Assembly: GCA_030272585.1 (NCBI GenBank)
Contig: BSYQ01000001.1
Location: 6,386,001 to 6,450,000 of the forward strand
Origin: Bryopsis sp. KO-2023
Lineage: Eukaryota; Chlorophyta; Ulvophyceae; Bryopsidales; Bryopsidaceae
Length of the DNA stretch: 64,000 nucleotides
Direction: 5' to 3'
Shown in pieces: positions 35,801-46,785 of this stretch (positions are counted from its first letter, which is position 1; each line of letters begins with the position of its first letter). The notes under the pieces were generated by a model. It was not told the DNA's origin and ran no database searches. It saw only the letters and a list, made by a program, of their open reading frames with translations. The position numbers and the translations under genes were made by a program.

Positions 35801-38800
35801 AAGCTTGATGTCTACTGTTCCTTTTCCCTTTTTTTTTCCCTTTCTGTAGTGTGCAAAAGCACTTCTTTACAAGCCCTTGCCATCACCTCTGTTTTATTGT
35901 GGTGTTTTTTCTTGACGGTGTTTCTATAATATCTGTCGAAAAGACATTTTCTTGTGTCCCCACTCCCTCCCCTTCCAACCGAACCGGAAAGACTGTAAAA
36001 CCTATCAAAGTGTTGGGTCCTCTTATCTTGTTATTACCCGAAAGAGCGTGGAAACCATCAAAGGGAGCTTGGAAGAGCCCAGAAGCGAGGGGGCAATCAG
36101 GCGAGCATACAATGCACGATACAATCGGTCCCCTAATGTTGAATCATCACAAATAAAAATATCAGGGAGTTTGAGAAGGCGTTGAAACCGTCCAGATTTT
36201 CCGATTTAGAGAAAAGGATGAGGGAGCCTGTTGATCACATTGCCAAAGAGGAACACCACCCAGCAAAGACATTGCACCGACTGAACATGCACATTTTATT
36301 GTTCCATACCGGTCGTGTTTTTTTTTGTTTTTTTTTTTTTTCTGATACGAATGGGAGGATTTCAAGACGCAGTACATTACCAGTTCAAAAAGTTCAGGAT
36401 CCACTCAGCATCGCTCACCTGATGTGCTTCTTTCGGCCAAAACCTGGAACAGCAAGGTCAAAGCTTGGATGCCCACCCCGATCGGAGCCAAATGAACGAT
36501 TTTAAACAGATTGTTCAGGTGCTCTTCCACCAGTCTGTCTCGCTCTTCCCAGGGAACGAACACGATGGCCCTACGCACTCCGATGATCAGGTTGTTCAAA
36601 ATTCTTGCATCCATTTCCTCGATTCGTGGAGGAGGATCGGAGTCTTTGTCATTCTCGGAGGCTCCGTTGCGGTGCTTCCTCTTGCCGAGTTTTTTCAAAA
36701 ACTTCTTCTTGTGGAATTTTTTTCCTTTGCCTTTCATCTCAGCCTGTCGGAGGGGTCATATCATTCTCACTCTTTTTTCACACCAAAGTTGCTTTTTCAT
36801 CAAGAAAGCTCAATTTGTTTCTTTTTTAATTCATTTGAAAGCCAAAACCAACAGCGACAGGACAGAAATCGAGAAAGTAAAACAGTGTGGTCGTCAGCCC
36901 TCTTTCTGTGAAATGAAAGTCAGACATCGAGAATTTTCACAAACATGCCTGGCATCATCATTGCTATTTTAGTGTTTTAACACACCTTGCGTTCCATGTC
37001 TATCCGGAAGCCTATGTGACCATTGAGGATCATTTTGAAAAGCGTGAAGTACAGATCCACCAATCGCCTGGCCACTACTTTGTCAGTTTCGTTCCGAGAA
37101 TTGAATCTCATCTGATTAAGAGCTGCCGTAGCATAATGCACCACTCGCATCGAATTATTCGGCATCAAAGTAAACCGCTCCACCTAACCACCATCATAAA
37201 CACCAAGAACAAGAAATTGGAAATCAGATACTGGACAAAACGTGCTAGCGCTGTATATGCTGTTCAGAACCACCCTTCCCCCTCCCAAAAAAAAGCTTGA
37301 TTTTCCATGAGCCAGTTCCAATGCATCTTTTCTCAGGCTTCGTTCTGTGTTGGAAAGATTGAGAGATTGGGGCCGAGGAGGATGCTTCAAGTGTATGTAG
37401 TCCAAGTTCTGGTGAGGGTTGACTCATGGTGGGGTCGATTCTTGAGTTATATTTTGCATTGTCATGTTACCTCACGAGTTATGACCTCCTTCCAGTTTGG
37501 ATGCTTTTGCAGCAGCAAAGAAATATACAAGACGACTTTGGAACTGATTTTCTTCAGGCGATCCCCCAATCTGTTCACGACCATCGTCAAAAGCCTGGCC
37601 TGAAATAAAAAAAGGGGCAGAAAAAAATATAAATAAGGAAAACCACCAGCGTCAGTATTGCTTCGAGGTCACATCATTACGACGACCGAGAACGAGGAAT
37701 GCACACACAACATGATTCATCAAAAAAAATATTAGGACGATTTTATTTTTTTTAAATCCCATACCCTTTTTTTAAGAAAGGCTTGCCAAAAAGACAAAAA
37801 GAAGGAAAGAAAAGATGTTGATTTTCGTTATCTGTTTCTGTTCTGTTTTTTTCTTTTTCTGCTTCCCATCACTGCACAAATTTTTCTGTCTGCTGATGAA
37901 ATGTTCGCGCGCTAAAATCGCATGTACCTCTTGCTCCGGTTTTTCTCCCAGCAAATGCGATGCAATCGAGGTCGATCTTTCCCGTAAGAAATCCAGGGGG
38001 TCGCAGGTGGCTGTTTCTAGAGCTGCGATGAAACGACCATAGGCGCGCTTCACCAGATCCTCAACGAACCAATATAGAGCATGCTTGGCACCCTCTTCAT
38101 CATCTGAAAGCAACTGTCAATCGACAGCAAGGAAATGCTTCGTGTGAGCTCTTCTAATCAAAAGTTTGCATGGCATGTCATAGAGGAACGCCTCCTCTCT
38201 GGTACAAATTCACTCCATAAATTCTGAAGAGGCAGAATTCCTCCCCCAGGGCATCAAAGAATCGACATGCACTTGTCCTTACGTGAACGGGCTGCTGCTC
38301 GAAAAACATCAGCTTCCTCTCGGGCAGCAAATACATTTTGAAAAGCTCGGAAAGGGCCTCCATGGATCGTGCGACCAGTTCTCTGCTACCCGACCTCTTC
38401 TCCATGAAATTCAGCAACGGCTCCAGCTCGTGAACATTTGCCAATGCACTCTCTCGAATCAACAGCGTCAAAGCTGCGATTCGATCGGCTGACGTACCCC
38501 CGATTTTCACCTGCGAGGAGATCAAAGCAGAGTTTTGACCACCCATCCTTACGTAACTGGGAAGTTTTTTGGAAACTGTAATTTTTCAATGCACTGCAGC
38601 AAAGATCAAATCCTCATGTAGCCTGCCCATGAAAACGACGAGGATCCATCCAAAAACACGAAACCAACTTCCCAATGGCCGCATCGACAGCAGAACAATG
38701 CCATCCACTCACTTTTTGAAGGTAGGCGGAGTCCCTGTAATCTTGTTTCATTTTTCTCTCGAACGCGACCCTTTCCCTCTTCAATTGCGCCTCCGCGGTC

Positions 38801-39664
38801 GATTTCTTTTTTTCGATTTGTTCATCAGTCACATCATCGTCATTGTCGGCTTCGTCATCATCATGCAATTTAGGAAGCTGGTCAGCAGCTTCGAACCAAA
38901 CGGCAGGTTCCTCCGGGCCAAGCAGTGATCTGAAAGTTTTCGACTCTGTATATGGCACAAACAAATGAGCATTGGTGGGCGATGTGTAGGTTGCCATGGC
39001 ATTGGGGGTGGCTGGTCGAATTTTTCTTAGTTTTGATTGGGATGCATACGAATGTTTTCTAAAACATTTTCTGACACTCAAAACTGAAAATTTGACAGAG
39101 GGAAGACGCATTAAACAAGGTTGAAAATCTTGGCAGGACCTCCAAAATAAAAATATAAAAATAAAGCTTTTCTGGGGCGATCGAAGGAGCGCGATGTACG
39201 TTTTGACGTTCAAGGCAGGTTAATGTTTCGTTCTGGTCCAGTCATGTTTTCCCAATCCTGACTTCACCATCAATATAAATGCAAATTAGCTTCAGTACAG
39301 CAATTCCACATGCAAATCCAACGCTACATGTTCAAAATTATCACATCCAGGATCGAAGGGCAAATGAATAGAACATCCACAAACCTTGTCTGGGTTGTAC
39401 ACCCTGCCCATCTTTCCCTCCTTTTTTCTTCTTGCCCTTGCTGTTCTTGTTCTTTTCTGGGGGTCCCCGTTTGCTCGGCTTCCCCTCAGGCTTTCCTGCA
39501 GGCTTTTTTGCAGAATCCTGTGTGACCGGCTCCCCAGCCCTGTCCGCAGCGAACTCGTCATGTTCGAAAGTTTCGCCTGGCACAGCGAACCCGATCTTCG
39601 CAGCGAATGATTTGATGTCCGTTTCGAGCTCCCTATCGGGGGCGGATTCGTTCTTGGCCGCCAT
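32881..39664 (-). CDS. NOC1: NOC1/MAK21/CEBPZ ribosome-biogenesis factor
   Basis: Nucleolar Noc1 pairs with Noc2 on early pre-60S particles. Sixteen exons run from the ATG at 39664 (MAAKNESAPDREL): 39664-39403, 38945-38713, 38510-38283, 38113-37928, 37599-37471, 37183-36986, 36743-36419, 36132-36038, 35709-35584, 35300-35128, 34969-34663, 34386-34111, 33939-33804, 33609-33546, 33338-33184 and 33056-32881. The total is 1022 residues, and CEBPZ proteins are of this size. The N-terminus is basic and Lys-rich. A helical repeat core follows (SADRIAALTLLIRESA). The CBF/Mak21 domain at about 500-760 is recognised by GIQALTLLFQVLAE, RLYRALYARL, MAAFAKRLLQIG and the hallmark REPLYCNADGACLWEL..FASHVHPTV. 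A second hallmark is GDPLQDLGLVAFLDKFYGK. A highly acidic tail (DDDDDGDDGDLEELEADM) and a Lys-rich end complete it. The final exon after 33184 is uncertain, because the family's usual ending was not found. Confidence 0.93.
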
Positions 39665-40299
39665 TTTGCCCCGAAAGTGTGATTGATTGATTCTGGCACG
39701 GGGAGTAGTGAACAAGAAGGGATGACTCGGTGTTCAAGGAAAGCCATTGATTTTGGTTTATTTTCCAAAAATGAACCTATTTATTTTATTTTTTTTTAAT
39801 TGATGGCACAAGTGAAATCGACTGGTCTGCTTTTCCTGCTGCTGCCAGATTCGATTCCCAAATGTGCACTCGGGATGTTCGGGGGGCTGTGGAAAGAAAA
39901 ATAGAGAGATTTCGTGTTTTTTCCTAGTCCAGAAAATATAATTGTATGGAGAACTCTTGTTTTTTACTCAGATTTGGAATCTGGAATCTTTTACTCAGAT
40001 TTGCCTCCACTGCTTTGGATTCACAACTCCAGAAGCTGTTGTTAAAGTGCTTCCTTATTTCGGGCAACAAAGTACAGAACAAAAACCCACTCCAAATGGC
40101 AGAGCCAATCACCAAAACTCAAAATAACAATAAACACATCCTCGAAAAACGATTGCCTCCAACTCATCCCTCACCACCGGAAAAACAAAAAACGAAAACA
40201 GGCTCCGTCAAAACTGGTCCTTCCAATAACCTCCCTTTCCCCCCACAAAATTAATGCCTAATCCGCTTAATCAGCAAAGAAAACAAGATCCATCCACTC
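39665..40299. other. Intergenic between DUF1995 gene 3' end and NOC1 start
   Basis: This holds the NOC1 promoter. The only structure seen is ttttactcagatttg repeated at a 27-base spacing near 39960-40002. Confidence 0.5.
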
Positions 40300-41310
40300 T
40301 CATCGACCACCACCACCTCCACCTCCAACCAAATTCCTCACAAACTTGATGCCCTGCGTCACTGGGCTGTCGGCAGCCGAAGCATTGTACATCGCCAATT
40401 CCAGCTCACTGTCTGCTGGCCTGGTTGCTTGCCTACCGACACATTTGAATCCACCATCCCTTTCCTTCACAAAGATCCTCCACATGACGGTTTTATTCTT
40501 TTCCTTCACCCATCTCAACATGGCCCCCTCCTTCGTCCCCAGCATCCCTTGCACCGCCAAGGGCAAGAAACTGTACACCACATCGAAAGAGTCGCAAAAC
40601 TGCTTGTTTTCGTCCAAAAAGTCTTGACCCCACTCTGGGTTCACCAACACCACCGCCTCCCCTCTCCAATTTTCATCGATTAGATCAAAAACCGAATCCA
40701 TGTCGGTTTCTTGCGGAGCGACGACCAATAATCGTTCAGTCAAGCGCACCACTGACGCCTCCTCCAAACTCGTCACCACAGAAGCGTCTAAGACGTCTTT
40801 TCCAGCCTGCGCGACGTCCTCGTCAGCGAAAACCACGCTCACGCGACCTCCTCGCCCCAGCTCGTTCGCAAAGCTGGCGGCCAGGAAAGTCAGCGTTTCC
40901 ACGCTGGTGTCCAGGACTGGGACCTCCACACCCAATCTCCTCACACTCTTGATCGCCCTAGTTTTGCCTTTCTTTCCTTTCTTACCCTCTCCTTTCGTCG
41001 AGGACAAGACCGTTCGCAGTGCAGAGCAAGCGTTGGTCACAGATTCTTCCAAAGAGTCTGGAAGGTCACTCACCGAGACGTCTTCTGGGCTTGCACCGCT
41101 TGACGCCCGGATTCTAGATACCCTCGAAACCCGGCAATCCTGACGCTGCTCGTAACCAATCACACTGTGGCTCGGTTCCGAGCGAAAAGGGCGCTTTGAT
41201 ATCCGATTTCGCTGGAGCACGCCACCATTGCAACACCGCACACCCTGCGTCCGGAAGCGGCCAGACAACAGGCCAGTCTGGCATAGGAACCGACCATTTA
41301 CAGTTTCCAT
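40300..41310 (-). CDS. DUF1995 plastid protein, single exon
   Basis: This intronless 336-residue protein belongs to the DUF1995 family. That family is found in plastids and cyanobacteria and includes Arabidopsis LPA3, which takes part in photosystem II assembly. Residues 1-75 are rich in Arg, Ser and Gly with few acids, like a chloroplast transit peptide, and have no hydrophobic signal peptide. The domain follows at about 85-320. Family features include LGVEVPVLDTSVETL at its start, RVSVVFADEDVAQAG, LLVVAPQETDMDSV, EAVVLVNPEWG, FDVVYSFLPLAVQG and KTVMWRIFVKERDGGFKC. The tail ends in a Gly run (GGGGGGGR). The start is the only sensible ATG in the frame. The gene is head-to-head with a small gene at 41578. 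Assignment to a particular plant paralogue is not possible. Confidence 0.8.
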   Translation of the reverse strand: METVNGRFLCQTGLLSGRFRTQGVRCCNGGVLQRNRISKRPFRSEPSHSVIGYEQRQDCRVSRVSRIRASSGASPEDVSVSDLPDSLEESVTNACSALRTVLSSTKGEGKKGKKGKTRAIKSVRRLGVEVPVLDTSVETLTFLAASFANELGRGGRVSVVFADEDVAQAGKDVLDASVVTSLEEASVVRLTERLLVVAPQETDMDSVFDLIDENWRGEAVVLVNPEWGQDFLDENKQFCDSFDVVYSFLPLAVQGMLGTKEGAMLRWVKEKNKTVMWRIFVKERDGGFKCVGRQATRPADSELELAMYNASAADSPVTQGIKFVRNLVGGGGGGGR

Positions 41311-41577
41311 CGTGTTCTTCTGCGGTCAAAGCTCCGCGTCGAGCTCGATCTGCAACAAGAACTCGCGGGAAAAGAGTGCATCCTGCCAACCCCACCTCGT
41401 GTTTCGATTGCCTCAACGTCGGGACACGAGAGTGAATCAACACAAACAGGCTGGCCGACATATATTACGTCACGATTCCGTAAAATGCCTCCCTCTTTTG
41501 GCAGTGTGTAGAGTTCTGAACGCGACTTTTTTTTCCGCTTTTTCGCTTTCGAAGGCTCTGTGACACTCGTTCTCAGG
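41311..41577. promoter_or_regulatory. Compact bidirectional promoter region
   Basis: Only 267 bases separate the start codons of the DUF1995 gene (minus) and the small membrane-protein gene (plus). A tacgtca word with a neighbouring atatat lies at about 41460-41475. The core promoters must be shared or back to back, and no element is proven. Confidence 0.4.
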
Positions 41578-41865
41578 ATGCCTGGAACTGCATTCAATGG
41601 CTCGGCGTGGGTTACGGCGGCGGAGATGAGCGGGCTGGTGTTTGCCAGCATGCTGGCCGCAGCTGGTGGGGGTTTGGCAATCACTATGGGCATTGCCAGG
41701 GGAAACGTGACTGTGGGTGGCGCTGATGCCGAAATCAACCCAAAAAGAAGGAGAATCGTTATCGAAGACGGGCTGAGCGCCGACGTCAGTCAGGCAGCGC
41801 CTGCCCAGAAAATGGCCGTGCCGAACGTCGTGGAGGACGTCAGTGAAAACGGTTCTGGGAAGTGA
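41578..41865 (+). CDS. Small single-pass membrane protein, 95 residues
   Basis: I do not recognise the family. The frame starts at MPGTAFNGSAW and has one hydrophobic segment at about 19-40 (GLVFASMLAAAGGGLAITMG) rich in Gly and Ala. A short basic patch (NPKRRR) and a polar C-terminal half follow. Base composition matches the neighbouring DUF1995 exon rather than intergenic sequence, and there is no intron. Members of this size with an AAGGG-type helix are common among organelle membrane subunits, but the function is open. It is divergently transcribed with the DUF1995 gene. Confidence 0.5.
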   Translation: MPGTAFNGSAWVTAAEMSGLVFASMLAAAGGGLAITMGIARGNVTVGGADAEINPKRRRIVIEDGLSADVSQAAPAQKMAVPNVVEDVSENGSGK

Positions 41866-42642
41866 GGTGTGGAGTCGCTGATTCTCAACCACCTAGGATT
41901 GCACCTCTGAGGACGTGGAGGGGTTATTTGCCGCTTTAAACTTTGAAAGGGGAAAACTGGATTGGATGGCAGCTAAAGGGAAGCATCTTGGTGGATGTTC
42001 GATTTCCTGAGGGCAGTGTGTTTGTCCATCCCAAGGCATGGGATCCACTGAACTTTTCTTTTTTGTTTTGGTATTTTTTTGTGGATGAATGACTGAGATT
42101 TGGTCTTTTTTGGATATATTTTTTTTTTGGAGAGAACAAGACCCACCCTAATTTTTTGTTTGGTAAACGTTTCGAGTTTCTTGGATTTTTTTTTTTTAAA
42201 AGCTGCGTATGAGTTTGTTGCTGAAGAATCTCGATACATCCATTGATCATGTTTTTTCAGCCTTAATCCCTCAAATATTTGGCAGAATTTTTTTGTTCGT
42301 TTACATTTTCTACCTCCTGTACCATAATACACCCCAATTTTCTTCATCTCTTTCGTTTGACAGCAACCTTTGCTTGGCTCATTCATACCATCGAATTCAC
42401 AAACTTGATTGATCTACCCTTCATCTTTTTAGCCCCCCGTTCCTGAAACACCTTGTATAAACTCTCCTCAAAACCCGCCCTAAAAGAAGAATTCCCCCCA
42501 AAAAAAAAGGTTGTCCGCGTGGCGGCTCTCTCACTTCCTAATTTTCGCATGACATTGGTCAATCCCCCGACAAACACCCTGCTGAATCGCGATCTCCCTA
42601 GAAACGATGCTCATGTCCAGAATTATGGAAAAAAAACATCCT
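41866..42642. other. Intergenic between convergent 3' ends
   Basis: This holds the 3' flanks of the small membrane-protein gene (plus) and SUZ12 (minus). T-runs are present and no gene is seen. Confidence 0.5.
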
Positions 42643-45639
42643 TCACGAGGCTGCTATCCTCCAGCAAGGGGTACCATCCCCCTGAACGACACTGCCCCCT
42701 CGGGCGATCACATTGCATTTGTCTAGACTCTCGGGGTCCAGTATGTCGTACTGTAGGAGGTTCAAAAGGAAGAGGCTGAAACTCCTGCGAAGGGCCACAG
42801 ACTTTTGCAGGATCTGGGCATGATGCTCAGAGAACCGCATGCATGCGAGTGGGGTGTAGCTGTCGGCTCCCACAGGAAACCTAAGAGCATACGTGTTCCA
42901 AAGCTTGAAAAATTCTACCTCGTCTTCAGTGATGTCGTGGAGACTATGAATGTCCCTGCACATATGAAATTTTCCTTTTCTGTGATTGCCTGTAAATTTA
43001 TTTCACTATTCAAGCATTGACCAATCTTGTTCAAAACACACCGGGTGAATTCCTTTCTCGAACAAATGCAAAATCACTGCTGCATTGGTTCTCATGTCGC
43101 CCCGATGATCAATAGATGACTTCCTATTTCCCCCAAATTGGGGCTGGCCGTATCCACTTCACTGATCCTGACGCTGGATGCATATTTTAAAACGCAGAGA
43201 AAGGGCTTACCTGTAGGTCTGAATCTTCCGGTGCTCCAGATCGTTTTCATCGTCCGTGTCTGGACCTGCCAGGACCTCTTCAGCAGTCATTCTCATTGCA
43301 GTTTGTGAATGGTAGAAAGGATGGTTGTCTCGCCAGCTGTCGTCGTTCACCACTTCACTAAGCAATTCGTAGGGCTCCAAATCGTTGTCCCTTTCCGAGG
43401 GGTAAGCATATGGACTTTGCTGAACCCAATCCTACACGTTGCATCTGCTGAAATCAGGGATGAACTCATACAACACGAGTGCCATGCATTTCATTTCTGC
43501 AGGCGTTCGTTAATCTACCAACCTAGGTACAGTTTCAACTGGACAGGTCGTTCTTTAGGAAATGGGGGGTGTTTGAATGAGTCTGGTTACACTGCGAACA
43601 GGGATCATGCGGTCAAGGCATGTCTGACTTACATCCTCGTTTCCAGAGAGCACCAAACTGTTTGCATTGCTCGGTTGTACGCAGGTTTTCGCCAGAGGCA
43701 TGCGGTTTGCCGAGAATGTGCTGCAATGCTCTTGTCTGCATGGAGCAATCACTTCGGATATGCTGACTGGACCTCTGTTGGTTGTGACATTGAGAGCAGA
43801 AGGGGGGTGCGACACTTCACAATCCATGTTCTGATGGACAGCGATGCACATTCTCCCTCTATGTGTGGCTTGGACGTTGTCGTGCGATCTCCGTTCCCAA
43901 GCCATTCTGGTTGTGAAAGTGTGCTGCTGGATCCGGCCCACAAATGTGCTCATGGAGCTAGGGATATGCATGCAGAAATTCTTGTTCCTCCGGTCCATCA
44001 GCGCCTCAGTTTCTGCACAAATTGATAATATACGATTAAAACATGAGTGGAGCTTCAAATTTGTTACATCAAGGCAAACCACCCCATGTAGCCCGTCCAC
44101 AATGAGTGCAAATGAGTGATGTGGGCCCATCAGTGGAGGTAGAAGCATATTATTGCAAAAAATGCAGCTGGACACCGTTTTGTGTGCATACCTTGGGAAA
44201 CCATCTTGCCTTCCTTGTCATGTAACTCCTCTGGGCATATCACGTGGACTATGTTTCTGCCTTCCTCGACGGAAAATACGTAAAGGAAAAGATCATGCGA
44301 TGTCTCTAAATGGGCCCTCAATCCACTGAAGCTGCTGCAAGCCAGCGAGCAGTAGGGACATTGATAGCCAGGGACTGATTCCTCCAGATAACTCAAGTTT
44401 GAGTTGTACATATATCGAAAATAGACGTTTGGTGGAGTGCTGCCCTCCACTGATTGTGTGGCAACCCCGTGTCCAGCAGTCGACACTTCGCCGATTCTCG
44501 CCTCGACTACAGAATCTTTCATGACAATGTCTTGGCTGTTGCTTGGTGTGTTAATGCTGGTGAATATGGACATGCTAGGGGCGTGGCCCCCTTCTCTGGT
44601 TTCTTTGGTGATGCCTAAATGCATCCCACACTCGGAGGAGTACATGTCTAATGTACAAACCTCCAGATCCACCTGGCAAAACACAAACAAAGTTTTACTA
44701 CTGACATGCTCCATATTCTGGGTTTGTTTCATTCATCTTCTCCGCCCAGAAAACCAAATGCGTTCAACGAGATACATGGAATAATCCCTTTCCCTTTCCG
44801 TGAGTGAATTTCAAGATTCATACTGGTGAGCTCCAGTGGGGCACCTTTCTGTTCCGATTCGCCACAGAGCTTCGAACTTGATGCACGTTGCCGTTCATCA
44901 CTTGAAACATACTCCTCTCGTTCGATTCCCCGGCATCCACATTCAGTGCGGCGGCCCACACTTCGCCGCCGACTGGTAGCCACCCGAAACACAGCCACTG
45001 GCGGCCATTCCACACATCTGAGCAAAGTTTGGAGACCTTGGCTTTTTTCAAGTGCGATAGGTCGGGATGTGCAGTCCAAACCATGAACAGGACCACCAGA
45101 TTTCCTGAAGCCTTGATCGCAGGTTTGGGAAGCTCGAGCTCCGCATTGCCTGCCCTGTCCACGTGGATGAGCCGGTTTTCCAACGGCCTAGCAAACAAAA
45201 CGATTTCCCTTTCGGTTCCGGAAAAGAGAGCTGGAGGCCACCAATTCGCCGAACACAGAAGCACGATTATAGATTTCAGAGCTGAACGGAAAATACAATT
45301 TCCTCACCTGTACAGTCTATCTGCTGGCGTGTAAATTTCTTCGCAAAGCGACACAAAAACGCTTAGAGTCTGGGAAGATTGTGGCCCGTTCGAGAGGTCG
45401 TCAAAACCCGCGAAGCAAACACAACAGCGGGGGTCACCCAGCCCTGTGTTTTTACGCGTCCCCCTAACTTCTCTGCGCAAGGCGTTGGCACGAGTGTAGG
45501 CGATGTTCCGTCTCAAGAAACGAGCCTGCTGCTTCCTCCTCTCATCCAACAGTTTGTACAAACCCGTCGGTTTCACGTACATCCAAAAGTCCGCTTCTGC
45601 GGCGACTTCGCTTTCATCCTTGGGCCCCAAAGCAGACAT
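42643..45639 (-). CDS. SUZ12: SUZ12/EMF2-type Polycomb PRC2 subunit
   Basis: SUZ12 is the scaffold of PRC2, which methylates H3K27. Six minus-strand exons: 45639-45308, 45208-44845, 44672-44192, 44012-43633, 43419-43211 and 42955-42643, giving 692 residues. The N-terminus has the family's EADFWMYVKPTGLYKLLDER and FLRRNIAYT. A classic C2H2 finger occupies about 337-358 (CPYC, 12 residues, H-4-H). The VEFS box comes last: FYHSQTAMRMTAEEV, acidic DTDDENDLEHRK, then DEVEFFKLWNTYALRFP and ACMRFSEHH. The FYHSQ..EV..D.D.E order resembles plant EMF2/VRN2 more than animal SUZ12. The start is the ATG of MSALG. Exon 2 is open in two frames in its 3' half, and its donor could be 44845 or 44824, both in phase. 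The segment in exon 4 is poorly conserved. Confidence 0.92.
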
Positions 45640-45730
45640 GCTGCCGGCAGAGATCCCTTGAAGCAACCCGTCTCTGGACGGACGTCAGTTACTGTCAGGC
45701 TCTGACGCTTTTGCCCCACGGTGCGTCTCC

Positions 45731-46234
45731 TTAAAATGCCACCGAACTTCCAGGTTGCTTTCTATTTCGCTTTGTAGTGGTGAAGTGCGACTTTTGTATC
45801 CTTCCAGAGGACTCCCCAGCGCCGAGTAGCTTGGTATGTTCGAGATTCGCGGCGTTTGCGAGAAGATATGTACCGCCGTTTTGATGGGATAGGCACCTAT
45901 ATTCGCCGTCGAAATTTTCGGCAGCGTGACCCTGAAGACGTGGAGCTGTGGTATTGACGTCCTTCAAAACCGTCGCAAAGGCCTCGTTGCGCGCGCTAAT
46001 CTCTTGCGCACGACTATCTTGTGGAAAAAAATTATAGATTGATGTGGACCGTTGGGCATACATGATCGTGAGTAGTCCCCAAACAGACGATCCACCTGCT
46101 GCGACAATGCCACAAGCAACGCTTTCACCCTGGCGTTGGTAATTTGAATTTGCGAGCACACAGTTCTCGCCAATAAGGACGTGGGTGTAAAAGGATCTGA
46201 CCTTATTCTTGCACGACTGTGGCGGTTGTGGCAT
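45731..46234 (-). CDS. Possible 167-residue membrane protein
   Basis: An uninterrupted ATG-to-stop frame starts MPQPPQSCKNK. It has a hydrophobic stretch in the middle (SVACGIVAAGGSSVWGLL), which could be one membrane helix, and a polar C-terminal half. It lies just upstream of SUZ12 on the same strand. I do not recognise it. Frames of this length also arise by chance here, so it is a candidate only. Confidence 0.25.
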   Translation of the reverse strand: MPQPPQSCKNKVRSFYTHVLIGENCVLANSNYQRQGESVACGIVAAGGSSVWGLLTIMYAQRSTSIYNFFPQDSRAQEISARNEAFATVLKDVNTTAPRLQGHAAENFDGEYRCLSHQNGGTYLLANAANLEHTKLLGAGESSGRIQKSHFTTTKRNRKQPGSSVAF

Positions 46235-46785
46235 GATTTGTGCGGAGTCTTTGGCGTAAGCATGAACAGTATGGGGACATAAGAATTCCTCATATCCCCA
46301 TGGCTGTCATACTTCGTTCAGAATCTCACTTATCGTTTCCATGTCGCTGCTACTTTATCGTTTGCCGATTTGATCACCAGCAAGCATAAGATATAAGATT
46401 CTATCAATACAGAGCTTGGACACTTGATCAGGAACGTTATCATAATCCGGGACAAAAAGTCTTGCAACCGTTCCAAATTCACCTCCAGAAGCGATCAAAG
46501 TATACCGTTTCGCCACCGACACATCATAATGACGTCGCACATTTCAGCAATTTTTACACATTCACATTACTTCCAAAAGACTCCCCTTTGGAAAAGAGAA
46601 AAAGGCTTAGAAAAACTACCCATCTAAAAATCGGGATCCTCCCCTCTTCCGATCCCCGTTGCCATATCAGAAATACAAGCTGCCCCCTAACCAAGTACAC
46701 AACATTTTCAACAGCTTATTGTACAGGCCCCTCCCATATCAATTCCCAGCGGTGCATGCACTCATGGCCAAGAACCACCACCTTT
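46235..46785. other. TOR 3' flank
   Basis: This 3' untranslated and intergenic stretch after the TOR stop shows no gene. Confidence 0.5.
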
